DNA of 64,000 nucleotides from NCBI RefSeq assembly GCF_019710585.1, contig NZ_JAIFZQ010000025.1, positions 1 through 64,000 on the forward strand, given 5' to 3'. A model generated the notes under the pieces. It saw only the letters and a list, made by a program, of their open reading frames with translations. It made no database searches and was not told the origin of the DNA. A program made the translations under genes and the position numbers. Source of the DNA: Arthrobacter sp. MAHUQ-56. Its GTDB lineage: Bacteria > Actinomycetota > Actinomycetes > Actinomycetales > Micrococcaceae. Of this stretch, positions 9,406-18,291 are shown piece after piece. Every line of letters starts with the position of its first letter. Position 1 is the first letter of the stretch.

Positions 9406-9489
9406 CTAGTCGGTTTCAGGACCTTGGCAGTAGAAGCAGGTGCCCGCTTCGCAGTCTTCTGTTTCCTGCTCCGTTTGACGGTTACTCAT
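9406..9489 (-). CDS. Candidate 27-residue Cys-rich microprotein
   Basis: A short reading frame too small for usual gene callers. It starts MSNRQTEQETED and has Cys at positions 13, 18 and 21 (C-x4-C-x2-C, with CFYC) and an acidic tail ending in GPETD. ATG 9489 is preceded by gaaagga (minus-strand reading of 9498-9504) with an 8-base spacer, an excellent ribosome binding site. The frame ends with TAG at 9406-9408. Third-position GC is lower than in neighbouring genes, which argues for caution. The C-x4-C-x2-C spacing could bind metal or be redox active, but I recognise no family. It lies between the dctA hairpin and the HerA-like gene. Confidence 0.38.
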   Translation of the reverse strand: MSNRQTEQETEDCEAGTCFYCQGPETD

Positions 9490-9533
9490 TTTTCGGGTCC
9501 TTTCGGTGGGGGTGGTGAGTCGTGCCCCTTGCA

Positions 9534-9573
9534 AGTGTTTGCCCGGGACCCTGCGGGTTCCCGGGCAAACACT
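9534..9573. terminator. Very stable hairpin downstream of dctA
   Basis: A perfect 15-bp stem (9534-9548 with 9559-9573, agtgtttgcccggga / tcccgggcaaacact) with a 10-base loop lies 24 bases after the dctA stop codon. Neither flank has a U tract, so it may protect the dctA 3' end or assist Rho rather than being a classic intrinsic terminator. Confidence 0.6.
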
Positions 9574-9596
9574 GGGGTTGGTGGCCTGGCGGCCGG

Positions 9597-10907
9597 CTAG
9601 TGGGCCAGGGCCGGTTCGGCGAGCTGCACCTTTTCCGCTTCGGTGGGCACGAAGCCCGCCTGGAGCTCGGAGCGGAGCTTGCCCATGTCCAGCTCACCCT
9701 GCCATTTGGCGATGGCCACGCAGGAGACGATGTTGCAGACCGTGCTGGTGAGGGCGCGGGCCTCGCTCATGAAGCGGTCGATGCCAACGATGAGGGCGAC
9801 GCCGGCGACGGGAAGGGTGGGCATGACCGTCAGGGTGGCCACCAGGGCCACGAAACCGCTGCCGGTGACGCCGGCCGCGCCCTTGGAAGTCAGCAGCATC
9901 ATGCCCAGCATCAGCAGGATCTGGCCCCAGCTGAGGTGGATGTCGCAGGCCTGCGCGATGAACATGGAGGCGAGCGTGAGGTAGATGGCCGTGCCGGTGA
10001 GGTTGAAGGAGTAGCCGGTGGGGACCACGAGGCCCACGACGCTGCGGGCGCAGCCGACGCGTTCGAGCTTGGCCAGCAGGCGCGGCAGCACAGGTTCGCT
10101 GGAGGATGTGGCGAGGACAATGAGGAATTCGTCCTTGAAGTAACGGAGGATCTGCCAGAGGCTGAACCCTGTCACCTTCGCCAGGATGCCGAGGCCGACC
10201 ACCACGAAGACGATGCATGCGGCGTAGAAGGAAAGGATCAGCATTCCGAGGTTTCCGATGGAGTGGGCGCCGTACTTGCCAACGGTGAATGCCATGGCCC
10301 CGAAGGCTCCCAGCGGGGCAACCTTCATGATGTAGCCGAACATGATGAAGAGCAGCTTGTTGAAGCTGTTGACGACGTTCAGTGCGTGCTGGCCCGGCGC
10401 GCCGAGCCTGCTGAAGGCGAATCCGCACAGCATTGCAATGACCAGCACGGGCAGGACTTCACCGTCGGCGAAGGCGCCGACGAACGTGGTGGGGATGATG
10501 CTCAGGATGAAGTCCACAGGGTTGCTGCTGGGCAGCTTCGTGGTGTACTTCTCGGCGACCGAGGAGTCGAGGTGGGCAGGGTCGATGTGCATCCCGGCCC
10601 CGGGCTGGAACAGCATCACCGCGGCCAGGCCCAGGGCCAGGGCCAGTGCCGTCAGGGTGTAGAACAAGCCGAGTGAACGGACCAGGGTGGGGCCGACCTT
10701 CTTGGTGTCGCGCAGGGACGTGATCCCGCCGACGATGGTGCAGAACACGATCGGAGCGATCATGAACTTCACGAGCTTCACGAAGCCGTCGCCGATGGGC
10801 TTGAGGGACGAGCCGAGGTCCGGCCACAGTGCGCCCACAACGACGCCGAGGGCGACTCCGATGAGTACCTGGACATACAGGTGTCCGAGGATGGATTTGA
10901 TCTTCAT
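9597..10907 (-). CDS. dctA: DctA-family C4-dicarboxylate / cation symporter
   Basis: A 436-residue member of the dicarboxylate/amino acid:cation symporter (DAACS) family. Family landmarks are visible: GALWPDLG near the N-terminus, FVKLVKFMIAPIVFCTIVGGI, SSSEPVLPRLLAKLE (the serine-rich re-entrant loop), VVPTGYSFNLTGTAIYLTLASMFIAQA and the C-terminal GIDRFMSEARALTSTVCN. DctA imports succinate, fumarate, malate and some citrate-like acids with protons. ATG 10907 has aggaag 8 bases upstream. It follows prpF1 by 57 bases on the same strand and is probably cotranscribed with it, so its substrate may be the acid acted on by PrpF (inference). Confidence 0.93.
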   Translation of the reverse strand: MKIKSILGHLYVQVLIGVALGVVVGALWPDLGSSLKPIGDGFVKLVKFMIAPIVFCTIVGGITSLRDTKKVGPTLVRSLGLFYTLTALALALGLAAVMLFQPGAGMHIDPAHLDSSVAEKYTTKLPSSNPVDFILSIIPTTFVGAFADGEVLPVLVIAMLCGFAFSRLGAPGQHALNVVNSFNKLLFIMFGYIMKVAPLGAFGAMAFTVGKYGAHSIGNLGMLILSFYAACIVFVVVGLGILAKVTGFSLWQILRYFKDEFLIVLATSSSEPVLPRLLAKLERVGCARSVVGLVVPTGYSFNLTGTAIYLTLASMFIAQACDIHLSWGQILLMLGMMLLTSKGAAGVTGSGFVALVATLTVMPTLPVAGVALIVGIDRFMSEARALTSTVCNIVSCVAIAKWQGELDMGKLRSELQAGFVPTEAEKVQLAEPALAH

Positions 10908-10964
10908 TGAACAACTTCCTGGTTGGTGCGGCCCCTTAATGATGGGGCAAAGAGATAGGGGGGT

Positions 10965-12104
10965 TTAGGCGGACAGCTCTGCGGCCGGGGCCACGTCGAT
11001 GTCCGCAGTGGCGATGTGGCGGGCCGCCCGGTGGAGGGCCACTTCGCTGACGGCGCCGGTGTCGTCGGAGATGATGTCGGCGGTGATCACGCCCGCGGGC
11101 GTTCCTATCCGAAGTACCCGGGGGCTTCCGGCGCCGGTGGAGGGTTGGCCTGCAGCGTTGGCCACCACCGATGATGGCAGCGAGGCTGCGAGGGCAACTG
11201 CCACGGCGGAGGTGAGGCCGATTGCAGGGTGGGGCGCGAGCATGGACAGCATCCGCACCCGCACGTCGTGGCTGTCGGCGGTGACGGTTGTTCCGTCCGC
11301 CGCGATGTAGTCACCGGCAGGAGCCACGACGCCGACTTTCGGGACGGCGTTCTGCGGCGGATCTTCAGGCTTCCGCAGCCCCATGACCAGGCCTGCCGAC
11401 GCCCGGGCCGCGATAAGGACGGGCAGCTGCCCGGTGAGGCCGTCCGCCATGGAGGAGAGATCGACGCCGGCCTGGTCGGCCGGGAGGAGCACGGCGGGGG
11501 CGCCGGCGTCCACCATTGTGGCGGTGAGCGTCCTGCCGTCCACCTGGAGCTGGTCCACGGTGTTGCCGGTAGGGAGGAGAGCGCCCGTGTTCTGGCCCCA
11601 GGGGCCGTGGAAAGAGAGGCTGACGGGAACACCGGCAGCGCTGCTGCCCGGGACCCTGGCCAGGCCTGACCTGGGAACGTGGCCGCCGGGGGTGGGAACA
11701 GTTCCGCTGAGGACCGCGCCGGAACTCACGTGGCGCATGCGGACCTTGGTCATTCCGTCCCGGGCCGCAACGATGCCGGACTGTACTGCGAACAAGGCAA
11801 TGGCGGTGGCGCAGTTGCCGCAGTTGGAACCCAGCTCAACGGTAGGGTCACCGATACCCACCTGGGCGAAAAGGTAGTCAAGGTCTGCCTCGGCACCAGG
11901 GGTGGCCCAAATGACGGCAGCCTTTGAGGTGGTGGAGGTTCCGCCTCCGACGCCGTCCAGCTGCCGCGCGTCCGCTGCGCCGAAGGCGGCTGACAGCAGT
12001 GCGGGGATCTCCTCGCGGGTGGGTGCGTGGAGGGCCACGTCTTTGGCATCGAAGAGCCAGCACTTGCTCGTGCCGCCCCGGTACCAATGTCCTCGGAGTC
12101 CCAC
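10965..12104 (-). CDS. PrpF-family isomerase (aconitate / oxalomesaconate type), paralogue 1
   Basis: A 379-residue PrpF protein: a diaminopimelate-epimerase-like double-hotdog fold that moves a double bond in tricarboxylates (2-methylaconitate, or 4-oxalomesaconate in GalD). Signature segments are WYRGGTSKCWLF at residues 7-18, DGVGGGTSTTSKAAVIW, VELGSNCGNCATAIALFAV and PAGDYIAADGTTV. The start is GTG 12104, with the ribosome binding site gaggga 8 bases upstream. It is divergent from a LysR gene, its likely regulator, and is followed by dctA. No prpC/acnD 2-methylcitrate genes are nearby, which argues for another tricarboxylate. A second copy lies at 18292-19383. Confidence 0.88.
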   Translation of the reverse strand: MGLRGHWYRGGTSKCWLFDAKDVALHAPTREEIPALLSAAFGAADARQLDGVGGGTSTTSKAAVIWATPGAEADLDYLFAQVGIGDPTVELGSNCGNCATAIALFAVQSGIVAARDGMTKVRMRHVSSGAVLSGTVPTPGGHVPRSGLARVPGSSAAGVPVSLSFHGPWGQNTGALLPTGNTVDQLQVDGRTLTATMVDAGAPAVLLPADQAGVDLSSMADGLTGQLPVLIAARASAGLVMGLRKPEDPPQNAVPKVGVVAPAGDYIAADGTTVTADSHDVRVRMLSMLAPHPAIGLTSAVAVALAASLPSSVVANAAGQPSTGAGSPRVLRIGTPAGVITADIISDDTGAVSEVALHRAARHIATADIDVAPAAELSA

Positions 12105-12220
12105 TGTATTTCTCCCTCATAACTCGCAGGTGCCCTACTTCACAGCACCTTGTACTTCTACGATCCGGGATGTGAGGCTTCAGCACAATCACAAATAAAT
12201 GGACAACTATCTACTTTTGC

Positions 12221-12232
12221 TAAACTCAGGCC
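12221..12232 (+). promoter_or_regulatory. -10 element of a probable leaderless lysR
   Basis: TAAACT at 12221-12226 ends exactly 6 bases before ATG 12233, and there is no Shine-Dalgarno. The likely start of transcription is the A of the ATG. A TGGACA at 12200-12205 could be a -35, but the 15-base spacer is short. Confidence 0.5.
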
Positions 12233-13138
12233 ATGGCACTCCTCGATCTCCACCGGCTCCACGTGCTCCGCGAGGTGGGCCGGTCAGGTTCCCTTACATC
12301 GGCTGCTGCGGTCCTTTCGTTCACCACATCAGCGGTCTCACAGCAGATAGCCAAGCTTGAGCAGGAGATGGGGGTGGTCCTCATCGAGCGCCACCCCCGC
12401 GGCGTGGTCCTCACCGAAGCGGGACACGCCCTTCTGCACTACGCCGATGACATCGACAGGACCGTTGAGGCTGCCCGTGCCGAGATGGGGGAGTTCGCGG
12501 GTCTCCGGCGCGGCCAGCTGCGGCTGGGAACCTTCCCCACTGGCGGAGCCTCTTTGATGCCGGACGTGGTGCTGGCGTTCCGCGCCCGCTACCCGGAGGT
12601 GGCAGTGACCGTGGTCAGCGCCCGCCGCGACGGCCTGCTGGAACGGTTGCGGCGGCGGGAAATCGAACTGACACTTCTGTGGGACTATCCCTGGCAGCAG
12701 ATCGAGGACCCTGACCTGACCCTGGTCAGGCTGACGAACGACCCCACAGTTTTGCTGGTACAGCGGAACCATCCCCTTGCGAAACTGGGTTCTGTCCGCA
12801 TCGGTTCGTTGAGCGACCAGGAATGGGTGGTGCGGGACGAACACCCCGTGGCCGACGTCCTCCGCCGGGTTTGCCGTGACGCCGGGTTCGAGCCGCGGAT
12901 CGCCTTCGCAGCCAACGATTACCAGGAGACCCAAGGCATGGTGGCTGCTGGTATCGGCATCGCCCTGGCACCCAGGCTCGCGCTGACCGCCCTCCGCCCT
13001 GACGTGGTGGCGGTCCCGCTCGCCGGGGCCCCGAAGCGGCGCATCCTCCTTGCCCACCTGGAAAACCGGAGGCTGAGCCCCGCCGCGCAGCAGGCAACGA
13101 AGGTGTTCCGGTCCATTGCCAAAGGCGCCCCGTCCTGA
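12233..13138 (+). CDS. LysR-family transcriptional regulator
   Basis: 301 residues. The N-terminal winged HTH (LHRLHVLREVGRSGSLTSAAAVLSFTTSAVSQQIAKLEQEMGVVLIER, about residues 5-53) is typical LysR, followed by a periplasmic-binding-like effector domain from about residue 90. It is divergent from prpF1-dctA with a shared 128-base intergenic region, the standard arrangement for a LysR that activates the neighbouring operon. The effector is probably a tricarboxylate or dicarboxylate (inference). The gene appears to be leaderless (see the -10 element). Confidence 0.9.
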   Translation: MALLDLHRLHVLREVGRSGSLTSAAAVLSFTTSAVSQQIAKLEQEMGVVLIERHPRGVVLTEAGHALLHYADDIDRTVEAARAEMGEFAGLRRGQLRLGTFPTGGASLMPDVVLAFRARYPEVAVTVVSARRDGLLERLRRREIELTLLWDYPWQQIEDPDLTLVRLTNDPTVLLVQRNHPLAKLGSVRIGSLSDQEWVVRDEHPVADVLRRVCRDAGFEPRIAFAANDYQETQGMVAAGIGIALAPRLALTALRPDVVAVPLAGAPKRRILLAHLENRRLSPAAQQATKVFRSIAKGAPS

Positions 13139-13178
13139 CAAAGGAAGTGCCGCCGTCGTGCTCTGTCCTTCCCGCCGC

Positions 13179-14150
13179 CTACCCGGCCAGGGGTCCGTCA
13201 ACCAGCGCGCGGGCAAGGTCCATGAACTCGGTATGGGTCACCGGGCCCGGGCAAGTGGTTGCGGCCGCGGGCATGCGGGTGTTCCGGGCGATGGCAAAGC
13301 TGTCGCTGACAAAGCGCCGGTGGACAATGACGCCGCGGATTGCCGGCAGCACCAGCAGGAACTGGCCGTAATTGCCCGCCGCCAGGAACGCCCCGTCCCA
13401 CTTCGGGTCCGCTTCCCGGGGCAGCCACCATAGATAGCCGTAATCGCAGTTGCCAAAACCGGTGGCTGGTGCCATGTCCGCGCGCCTGACATGGGTGGAC
13501 ACGCTCTTCCTGATCCACTCCCGGGGGACGAGCTGCCGGCCCTCCCACCATCCTTCAGCAGCCATCAGCAGCCCTATTCTGGCCAGGTCCCGGGCGGAGA
13601 GAAACAGGTGGTAGGCCGGAAAAGCGGACTTGGCGGCGTCGCCGAGCATGAGTTGGCGTGTGGACTCGAAGTCTTCAAACCCCAGCGGGCCGGCCAGGTG
13701 CTTTTCGAACGCTTCGAAGACGGTCAGGCCGCTGATCTTCTCGAAGATGCCGCCCGCGGCGTTGAAATCCCAGTTGTTATACAGGAAGTACTGCCCCGGC
13801 GTCCGCGTTCCGCGGGCGGGGAACGCATGCTCATCGCTCCCCGGGCTGGAGGGCGGATGGTAGACGCCCGAACGCGACGTCAGGAGGTCACGGAGCCGCG
13901 CCGTCCGTTCGATCGGCAGCAGGCCCCCAACATCATCTATGGCAAGGTCGCCGAGCGTGGCGTCAAGGCTGCCCCGGCCCGCCGCCACCTGGATCCCGAA
14001 CAGGATCGAGAGCAGGCTCTTGCGCATTGACGCGACGTAGCTGGCACGGGTGGTGTCGCCGAGTTCGACGACGGTTGCCCCGTTCCGGAGGACCAGCAGG
14101 GAGGAGGTGTTCCGGGGCACCGGAAGTGCGGGTGCGTGCGAGGCGGTCAC
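13179..14150 (-). CDS. Serine hydrolase, class C beta-lactamase / penicillin-binding fold
   Basis: About 323 residues. The nucleophile motif SMRK is at residues 41-44 from the chosen start (consensus SxxK), and the YxN motif appears as LYNNW. No signal peptide, so probably a cytoplasmic esterase-like enzyme rather than a beta-lactamase. Start choice: the frame is open to 14213, but that region is the stem of the strong terminator 14168-14215; GTG 14150 has aaggag 4 bases upstream and falls just after the terminator. It lies downstream of the ABC operon on the same strand and converges with the lysR gene. A link to tricarboxylate use is unclear. Confidence 0.82.
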   Translation of the reverse strand: MTASHAPALPVPRNTSSLLVLRNGATVVELGDTTRASYVASMRKSLLSILFGIQVAAGRGSLDATLGDLAIDDVGGLLPIERTARLRDLLTSRSGVYHPPSSPGSDEHAFPARGTRTPGQYFLYNNWDFNAAGGIFEKISGLTVFEAFEKHLAGPLGFEDFESTRQLMLGDAAKSAFPAYHLFLSARDLARIGLLMAAEGWWEGRQLVPREWIRKSVSTHVRRADMAPATGFGNCDYGYLWWLPREADPKWDGAFLAAGNYGQFLLVLPAIRGVIVHRRFVSDSFAIARNTRMPAAATTCPGPVTHTEFMDLARALVDGPLAG

Positions 14151-14167
14151 GGGGCTCCTTGGGGATG

Positions 14168-14215
14168 AAAAAACCGTGTCTGGGGACCCGGCGGCGGCCG
14201 GGTCCCCGGACACGG
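14168..14215 (-). terminator. Strong terminator of the prpF2-ABC operon
   Basis: An 18-bp inverted repeat (14174-14191 with 14198-14215, one mismatch) is followed on the minus strand by six T (plus-strand A at 14168-14173). It lies 11 bases after the solute-binding protein stop codon. Confidence 0.93.
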
Positions 14216-14225
14216 GAAGGTGGAT

Positions 14226-15344
14226 TTACTTGGTGTAGCCGAACACCTGGTTCCATTTGGCCAGGTCGTCCTTGCCGTAGGTCACGGCATCGGTGTTCTG
14301 CATCCGGTAGACCTTCCCGGAATCGACGGCGGGGAGGGTCACTCCCATGATGGTGGGCGGTGCCACGTCGGTGCGGACCGGGTATTCACCGATCTGCGCG
14401 AAGACCTGCTGGCCCTGCTTGGACAGGTTGTAGTTCATGAAGACCTTCGCGGCTTCCACGTTCGTGGCGGTGCCGGTCATGCCCAGGTAGTAGTCGTAGG
14501 AAACCAGTCCTTCCTCCGGGACGATGAACTTGACCGGGGCCTTGTCCTGGACGGCCGAGATGTTGGTGCCGCTGATGGTGACCGTGCCGACGGCTACTTC
14601 GCCGCGGGCCAGGGCGGTGGCTTCAGCGCCCAGGGAGTCGTAGATCTTGGGCTTCTGTGCCGCGTACTTGGCGAAGTAGTCGCCGCCCATCTTGGTTTCC
14701 ATGAACCGGTTCAGCGCAGCGGTGCTGCCGCCCGAACCGCCTTGGACGATGCCCAGCTTGCCCTGCCACTTGCCGCCGACGGCATCCGCCCAGGACTTGG
14801 GGGCATCGGCTTCCTTTACCAGCTGGGTGTTGTAGCCCAGGGTGTAGACGGAGTTGAACATGCGGGTGAACTGGCCGCCGTCCACGGAAACGTCCTTGAG
14901 TGCCGAGGCGCCGGGGACGTCATAGGCCTTCCAGACCTTGGCATCCTCCATGGACTTGGCAATCCGGTAGTCGGACGTGCGGATGACGTCGGCGCTGAGC
15001 TTGCCGGCGCCCTGTTCGGACAACACGCGTTCGGAGAGCTTGTTCGGGGTGAGGCGGACGACGTTGACCTTGACGCCGGTGTCCTTGGTGAAGGCATCCA
15101 CCAGGGCGCTTTCGGACGAGTCGGTGTAGCCGGAGTAGAGGGACAGGGTCTGGGTCTTGGCCTTCTCATAGGTGGCCTTGTCAGCGATGGACTCGCCGTT
15201 GATCACCAATCCGTTGTCGGTGTTCACGGCCGCGCTGGCTGTGACCACGCCGGCGCTCTGGGCGGCGCTTCCACAGCCGGTCAGGCTGAGGGCGAGCAGC
15301 ACTCCGGCGGCGGTGAGGGCGGGGAGCTTGGACGCTAACTTCAT
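14226..15344 (-). CDS. ABC transporter solute-binding lipoprotein (Fe3+/thiamine/carboxylate type)
   Basis: About 372 residues. A lipoprotein signal with lipobox LTGC precedes a type 2 periplasmic-binding protein of the bacterial extracellular solute-binding family 1/Fbp group (TLSLYSGYTDSSESALVDAFTKDTGVKVNVV). Such proteins bind ferric ions, polyamines, thiamine, phosphonates or carboxylates. The neighbours (permease, ATPase, PrpF, TcuA) favour a tricarboxylate or its metal complex; this is inference. ATG 15344 is chosen (agggacacccacaATG) over an upstream TTG at 15362. It is the last gene of the operon and is followed by the strong terminator. Confidence 0.88.
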   Translation of the reverse strand: MKLASKLPALTAAGVLLALSLTGCGSAAQSAGVVTASAAVNTDNGLVINGESIADKATYEKAKTQTLSLYSGYTDSSESALVDAFTKDTGVKVNVVRLTPNKLSERVLSEQGAGKLSADVIRTSDYRIAKSMEDAKVWKAYDVPGASALKDVSVDGGQFTRMFNSVYTLGYNTQLVKEADAPKSWADAVGGKWQGKLGIVQGGSGGSTAALNRFMETKMGGDYFAKYAAQKPKIYDSLGAEATALARGEVAVGTVTISGTNISAVQDKAPVKFIVPEEGLVSYDYYLGMTGTATNVEAAKVFMNYNLSKQGQQVFAQIGEYPVRTDVAPPTIMGVTLPAVDSGKVYRMQNTDAVTYGKDDLAKWNQVFGYTK

Positions 15345-15376
15345 TGTGGGTGTCCCTTTCAAAGGTGGTGTGAGGT

Positions 15377-17158
15377 TCAGTGCTTGGTCTTGCGTTCGCC
15401 GCCGACTTTTTGGGCGATGACGGCGAGGATTCCGATGACGAGGCAGTACAGGACGCTGACGGCGGCAGCTGCCTGGCTCTGGCCGTTGTCGAAGTTGTCG
15501 AAGACGAGGATGGACAGGATCCGGGTGTTGGAGGTGAAGAGGAAGATGGAGGCGCTGAGCTCACGCATGGACAGCATGAGGAACAGCAGGAACGAGGACA
15601 TGATGCCCACGCGCATCAGGGGCAGGGTGACGTCCAGGACGGACCTGGTCCGTCCGGCGCCGAGCATGACCGCGCTGTCCTCGAGGTCCTGGTCCATCTG
15701 GAGCATGGACGCGGAGACGCCGCGGTAGCCCTGGGGCATGAACACTGCAACGCAGGCGACGGCGAGGATCGCCAGGGTGCCATAGATGGGCAGCGGCAGC
15801 AGCAGCCAGGTCCAGAGCAGTCCGATGCCCATGACGATGGCGGGGACGGCGAGGGGGGTCATGGCCACCAGTTCGATCAGGCGTCCCACCTTGGACTTGG
15901 TGCGGTAGCGGATGTAGGAGGCGATGAAGCTGAGGGTGGTGCCGGCGAAGGCTGCGATCAGGGCCACCAGGACGCTGTTCTTCAGGGCGAGCTGGAAGTC
16001 GTTGGATCCCAGGACCTCGCCCAGCTTGGCGAAGCTGAGGGCATTCGCTTCAAGCAGCTGCGACATCGAGGACACGAACGGGGTGGCCTGCATCGACGCG
16101 GCCAGCAGCGCGAGCATGGGCAGCACCACCGAGACCGCGAAGTAGGCCAGGGCCAGGATGGTGAAGGGCCAGCGCATCTTGCGCAGCGGGACCTGGCGGG
16201 GACGGTTGCCCTTGCCGGTCATGGTGGTGAATTTGCGCTTGTTGATGATGCGCTGCTGGATGAGGGTCACGGCCATCAGCGCAACGGTCAGGATGACCGC
16301 AACACTGGCAGCCTGGTTGCTCTTGGCCGGTGTGGCGCTCATGAGGCGGTAGATATAGGTGGGCAGCGTGTCCACGCCGGCGGGATTGCCGATGACCTGG
16401 GCCACCGGGAAGTTTTCCATGGTCAGCGCGAAGACCAGCACCGCGGAACCCAGGATGGCCGGCAGGGCCAGGGGGAGGGTGACGGTCCGCAGCATGGTGC
16501 GCAGCGGAGCGCCGTGGACGGTTGCTGCTTCTTCGAGGTCGGCGTTCATCATCGACAGCGAGCTGTGCAGCAGCAGGAAGGCGTACGGGGCGTAGAAAAT
16601 CCCCAGCACGAACACCAGGCCCGGAAGGCTGTAAATATTGATTGCGGCATCAATGCCCAGGTCCCGGAGGAAGATGTTGATGTAGCCGGCGCTGGGCGAG
16701 CACAGCAGGGACCAGGCCAGTGCACCCACCAGGGCCGGGATGAACATCGGCGCCATGCCGATGAAGAAGATGAACTTCCGCCACGGCGCGTCGGAGCGGG
16801 CGCAGACAAAGGCCAGGAACGCCCCGATCAGCAGGGCGATGATGGCTGAGCCTGCTCCCACCATGAGCGAGTTGGCCAGGGCGCCAAGTGCTTCCGGGGT
16901 GGCCAGCAGGGCCAGGTTGGACAGCGTCAGGCCGCCCAGGGAGATGCTGCCCGGCCGCGGAACGCTGTCGGAGAAGGCAGCCAGCAGGACCAGCGCAAGC
17001 GGAAGGACGATGAGGATGCCGAGGATGAGCAGGACGATCAGGCCGGGCGTGTTCTTGCGCAGGCCCGCAACGGTACGGGCAGAGCGGTAGTCTTTGGGCG
17101 TGGGCTTCGGTGCCGGGCGCGTCTCGGCACGGCTGGTCGCTACGGTCTTGAGGCTCAT
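15377..17158 (-). CDS. ABC transporter permease, fused two-domain (FbpB-type)
   Basis: 593 residues with two homologous sets of transmembrane helices, each carrying an EAA-like cytoplasmic loop: EEAATVHGAPLRTMLRTVTLPLALPAILG in the first half and EDSAVMLGAGRTRSVLDVTLPLMRVGIM in the second. This duplicated layout is typical of ferric-ion type importers, where one chain replaces a permease dimer. The start codon overlaps the end of the ATPase gene by 4 bases (17155-17158), so the two are translationally coupled. It couples the solute-binding protein to the ATPase. Confidence 0.9.
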   Translation of the reverse strand: MSLKTVATSRAETRPAPKPTPKDYRSARTVAGLRKNTPGLIVLLILGILIVLPLALVLLAAFSDSVPRPGSISLGGLTLSNLALLATPEALGALANSLMVGAGSAIIALLIGAFLAFVCARSDAPWRKFIFFIGMAPMFIPALVGALAWSLLCSPSAGYINIFLRDLGIDAAINIYSLPGLVFVLGIFYAPYAFLLLHSSLSMMNADLEEAATVHGAPLRTMLRTVTLPLALPAILGSAVLVFALTMENFPVAQVIGNPAGVDTLPTYIYRLMSATPAKSNQAASVAVILTVALMAVTLIQQRIINKRKFTTMTGKGNRPRQVPLRKMRWPFTILALAYFAVSVVLPMLALLAASMQATPFVSSMSQLLEANALSFAKLGEVLGSNDFQLALKNSVLVALIAAFAGTTLSFIASYIRYRTKSKVGRLIELVAMTPLAVPAIVMGIGLLWTWLLLPLPIYGTLAILAVACVAVFMPQGYRGVSASMLQMDQDLEDSAVMLGAGRTRSVLDVTLPLMRVGIMSSFLLFLMLSMRELSASIFLFTSNTRILSILVFDNFDNGQSQAAAAVSVLYCLVIGILAVIAQKVGGERKTKH

Positions 17159-18252
17159 GCGAGGACCTCGGCCGGCAGGATCTGGACCTCACGGGGGTTG
17201 ACGGTCACCCACACGCGGTCCCCGACCTTGTGCTGTTCGCCGCGCTTGAGTCCGCCCAGCGCGTCCAGCTCGGGCCCGGATTCCAGTTGGATTGCGTACC
17301 GGATGTCGTTGCCCTGGAATCCCGCTACCCGGACCGTTCCCGGCCACGAGTTGGGGTGCTCTGCCGGTGCTGCGGTGATCTGCAGGTCCTCGGCCCGGAT
17401 GCAGACCTTGGGGGATGTCCCTGTCTCGCCGGTCTGCTGCGCCGACTGGACAGTGAGCCCGCTGTCGGCAAGGCGTGCGGTGGTGGTTCCCGCCGCGGTG
17501 CTCTCCGGCGTGCAGTCCATGATGTTGGAGACGCCCAGGAAGTGGGCGATCGAGGCGCTGGCGGGTGCTTCGTACATGTGCTGCGGGGCGCCCATCTGCA
17601 CGATCCGGCCACCCTGGAGCAGGGCGATGCGGTCTGCCAAGGCAAAGGCTTCGTGCTGGTCGTGGGTGACGTACACGCAGGTGAGCCCCAGCTGGAGCTG
17701 GATCTCACGCAGCTCAACCCGGAGCCGGTCGCGCAGGCGGGCGTCGAGGTTGGAGAGCGGTTCGTCGAGCATGAGCACGCTGGGCCGCATGACCAGGCTG
17801 CGCGCCAGGGCGACGCGCTGCATCTGGCCGCCGCTGAGCAGGCTGGCACCGCGGTCGGCGTACGGCTCCAGACCCACCAGCGTAAGGGCTTCCATGACGC
17901 GCTCATCGATTTCGCTCTTGGAGAGCTTTTTCTGTTTCAGCGAATAGGCAACGTTCTGGGCCACCGTCATGTGCGGCCACACCGCATAGGACTGGAAGAC
18001 CATGCCGACGTTGCGCTTGTTCGGGGGCAGGTTGATGCCCTTTTCGGAGTCGAAGACCACAACGTCGTCGATGATGATCCGCCCCGAGGTGGGCTCCTCC
18101 AGGCCGGCGATGCACCGCATCGTGCTGGTCTTGCCGCAGCCGGACTGGCCCAGGAGGACCAGGGCCTCCCCGTCTTCAATGTCGAGGTTGAGGTTTTCGA
18201 TGGCAGTGAAGCTTCCGTACTTCAGCTGCAGGTTCTGAATGCTGATTTTCAT
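17155..18252 (-). CDS. ABC transporter ATP-binding protein (FbpC/PotA type)
   Basis: 365 residues. Walker A GQSGCGKT at residues 35-42, Q-loop in NVGMVFQSYAVWPHMT, signature LSGGQMQR near residue 138, Walker B VLMLDEP near 158 and the H-loop in VYVTHDQHEA are all intact. The C-terminal 110 residues form a TOBE-type regulatory domain, as in importers of the ferric-ion, polyamine and sugar (CUT1) classes. It follows prpF2 by 39 bases and is coupled to the permease. Confidence 0.92.
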   Translation of the reverse strand: MKISIQNLQLKYGSFTAIENLNLDIEDGEALVLLGQSGCGKTSTMRCIAGLEEPTSGRIIIDDVVVFDSEKGINLPPNKRNVGMVFQSYAVWPHMTVAQNVAYSLKQKKLSKSEIDERVMEALTLVGLEPYADRGASLLSGGQMQRVALARSLVMRPSVLMLDEPLSNLDARLRDRLRVELREIQLQLGLTCVYVTHDQHEAFALADRIALLQGGRIVQMGAPQHMYEAPASASIAHFLGVSNIMDCTPESTAAGTTTARLADSGLTVQSAQQTGETGTSPKVCIRAEDLQITAAPAEHPNSWPGTVRVAGFQGNDIRYAIQLESGPELDALGGLKRGEQHKVGDRVWVTVNPREVQILPAEVLA

Positions 18253-18291
18253 GGCTGATTCCTTGGCTGGGTTTTTCCGGTAGGGGTTTCT

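Noticed and set aside
14151..14213. Upstream in-frame start for the serine hydrolase at 14213
   Set aside because: The extra codons lie in the stem of the operon terminator; GTG 14150 has a ribosome binding site.
18253..18291. Separate promoter or terminator between prpF2 and the ATPase gene
   Set aside because: Only 39 bases, with a gggtttttcc stretch but no stem; read-through in one operon is simpler.
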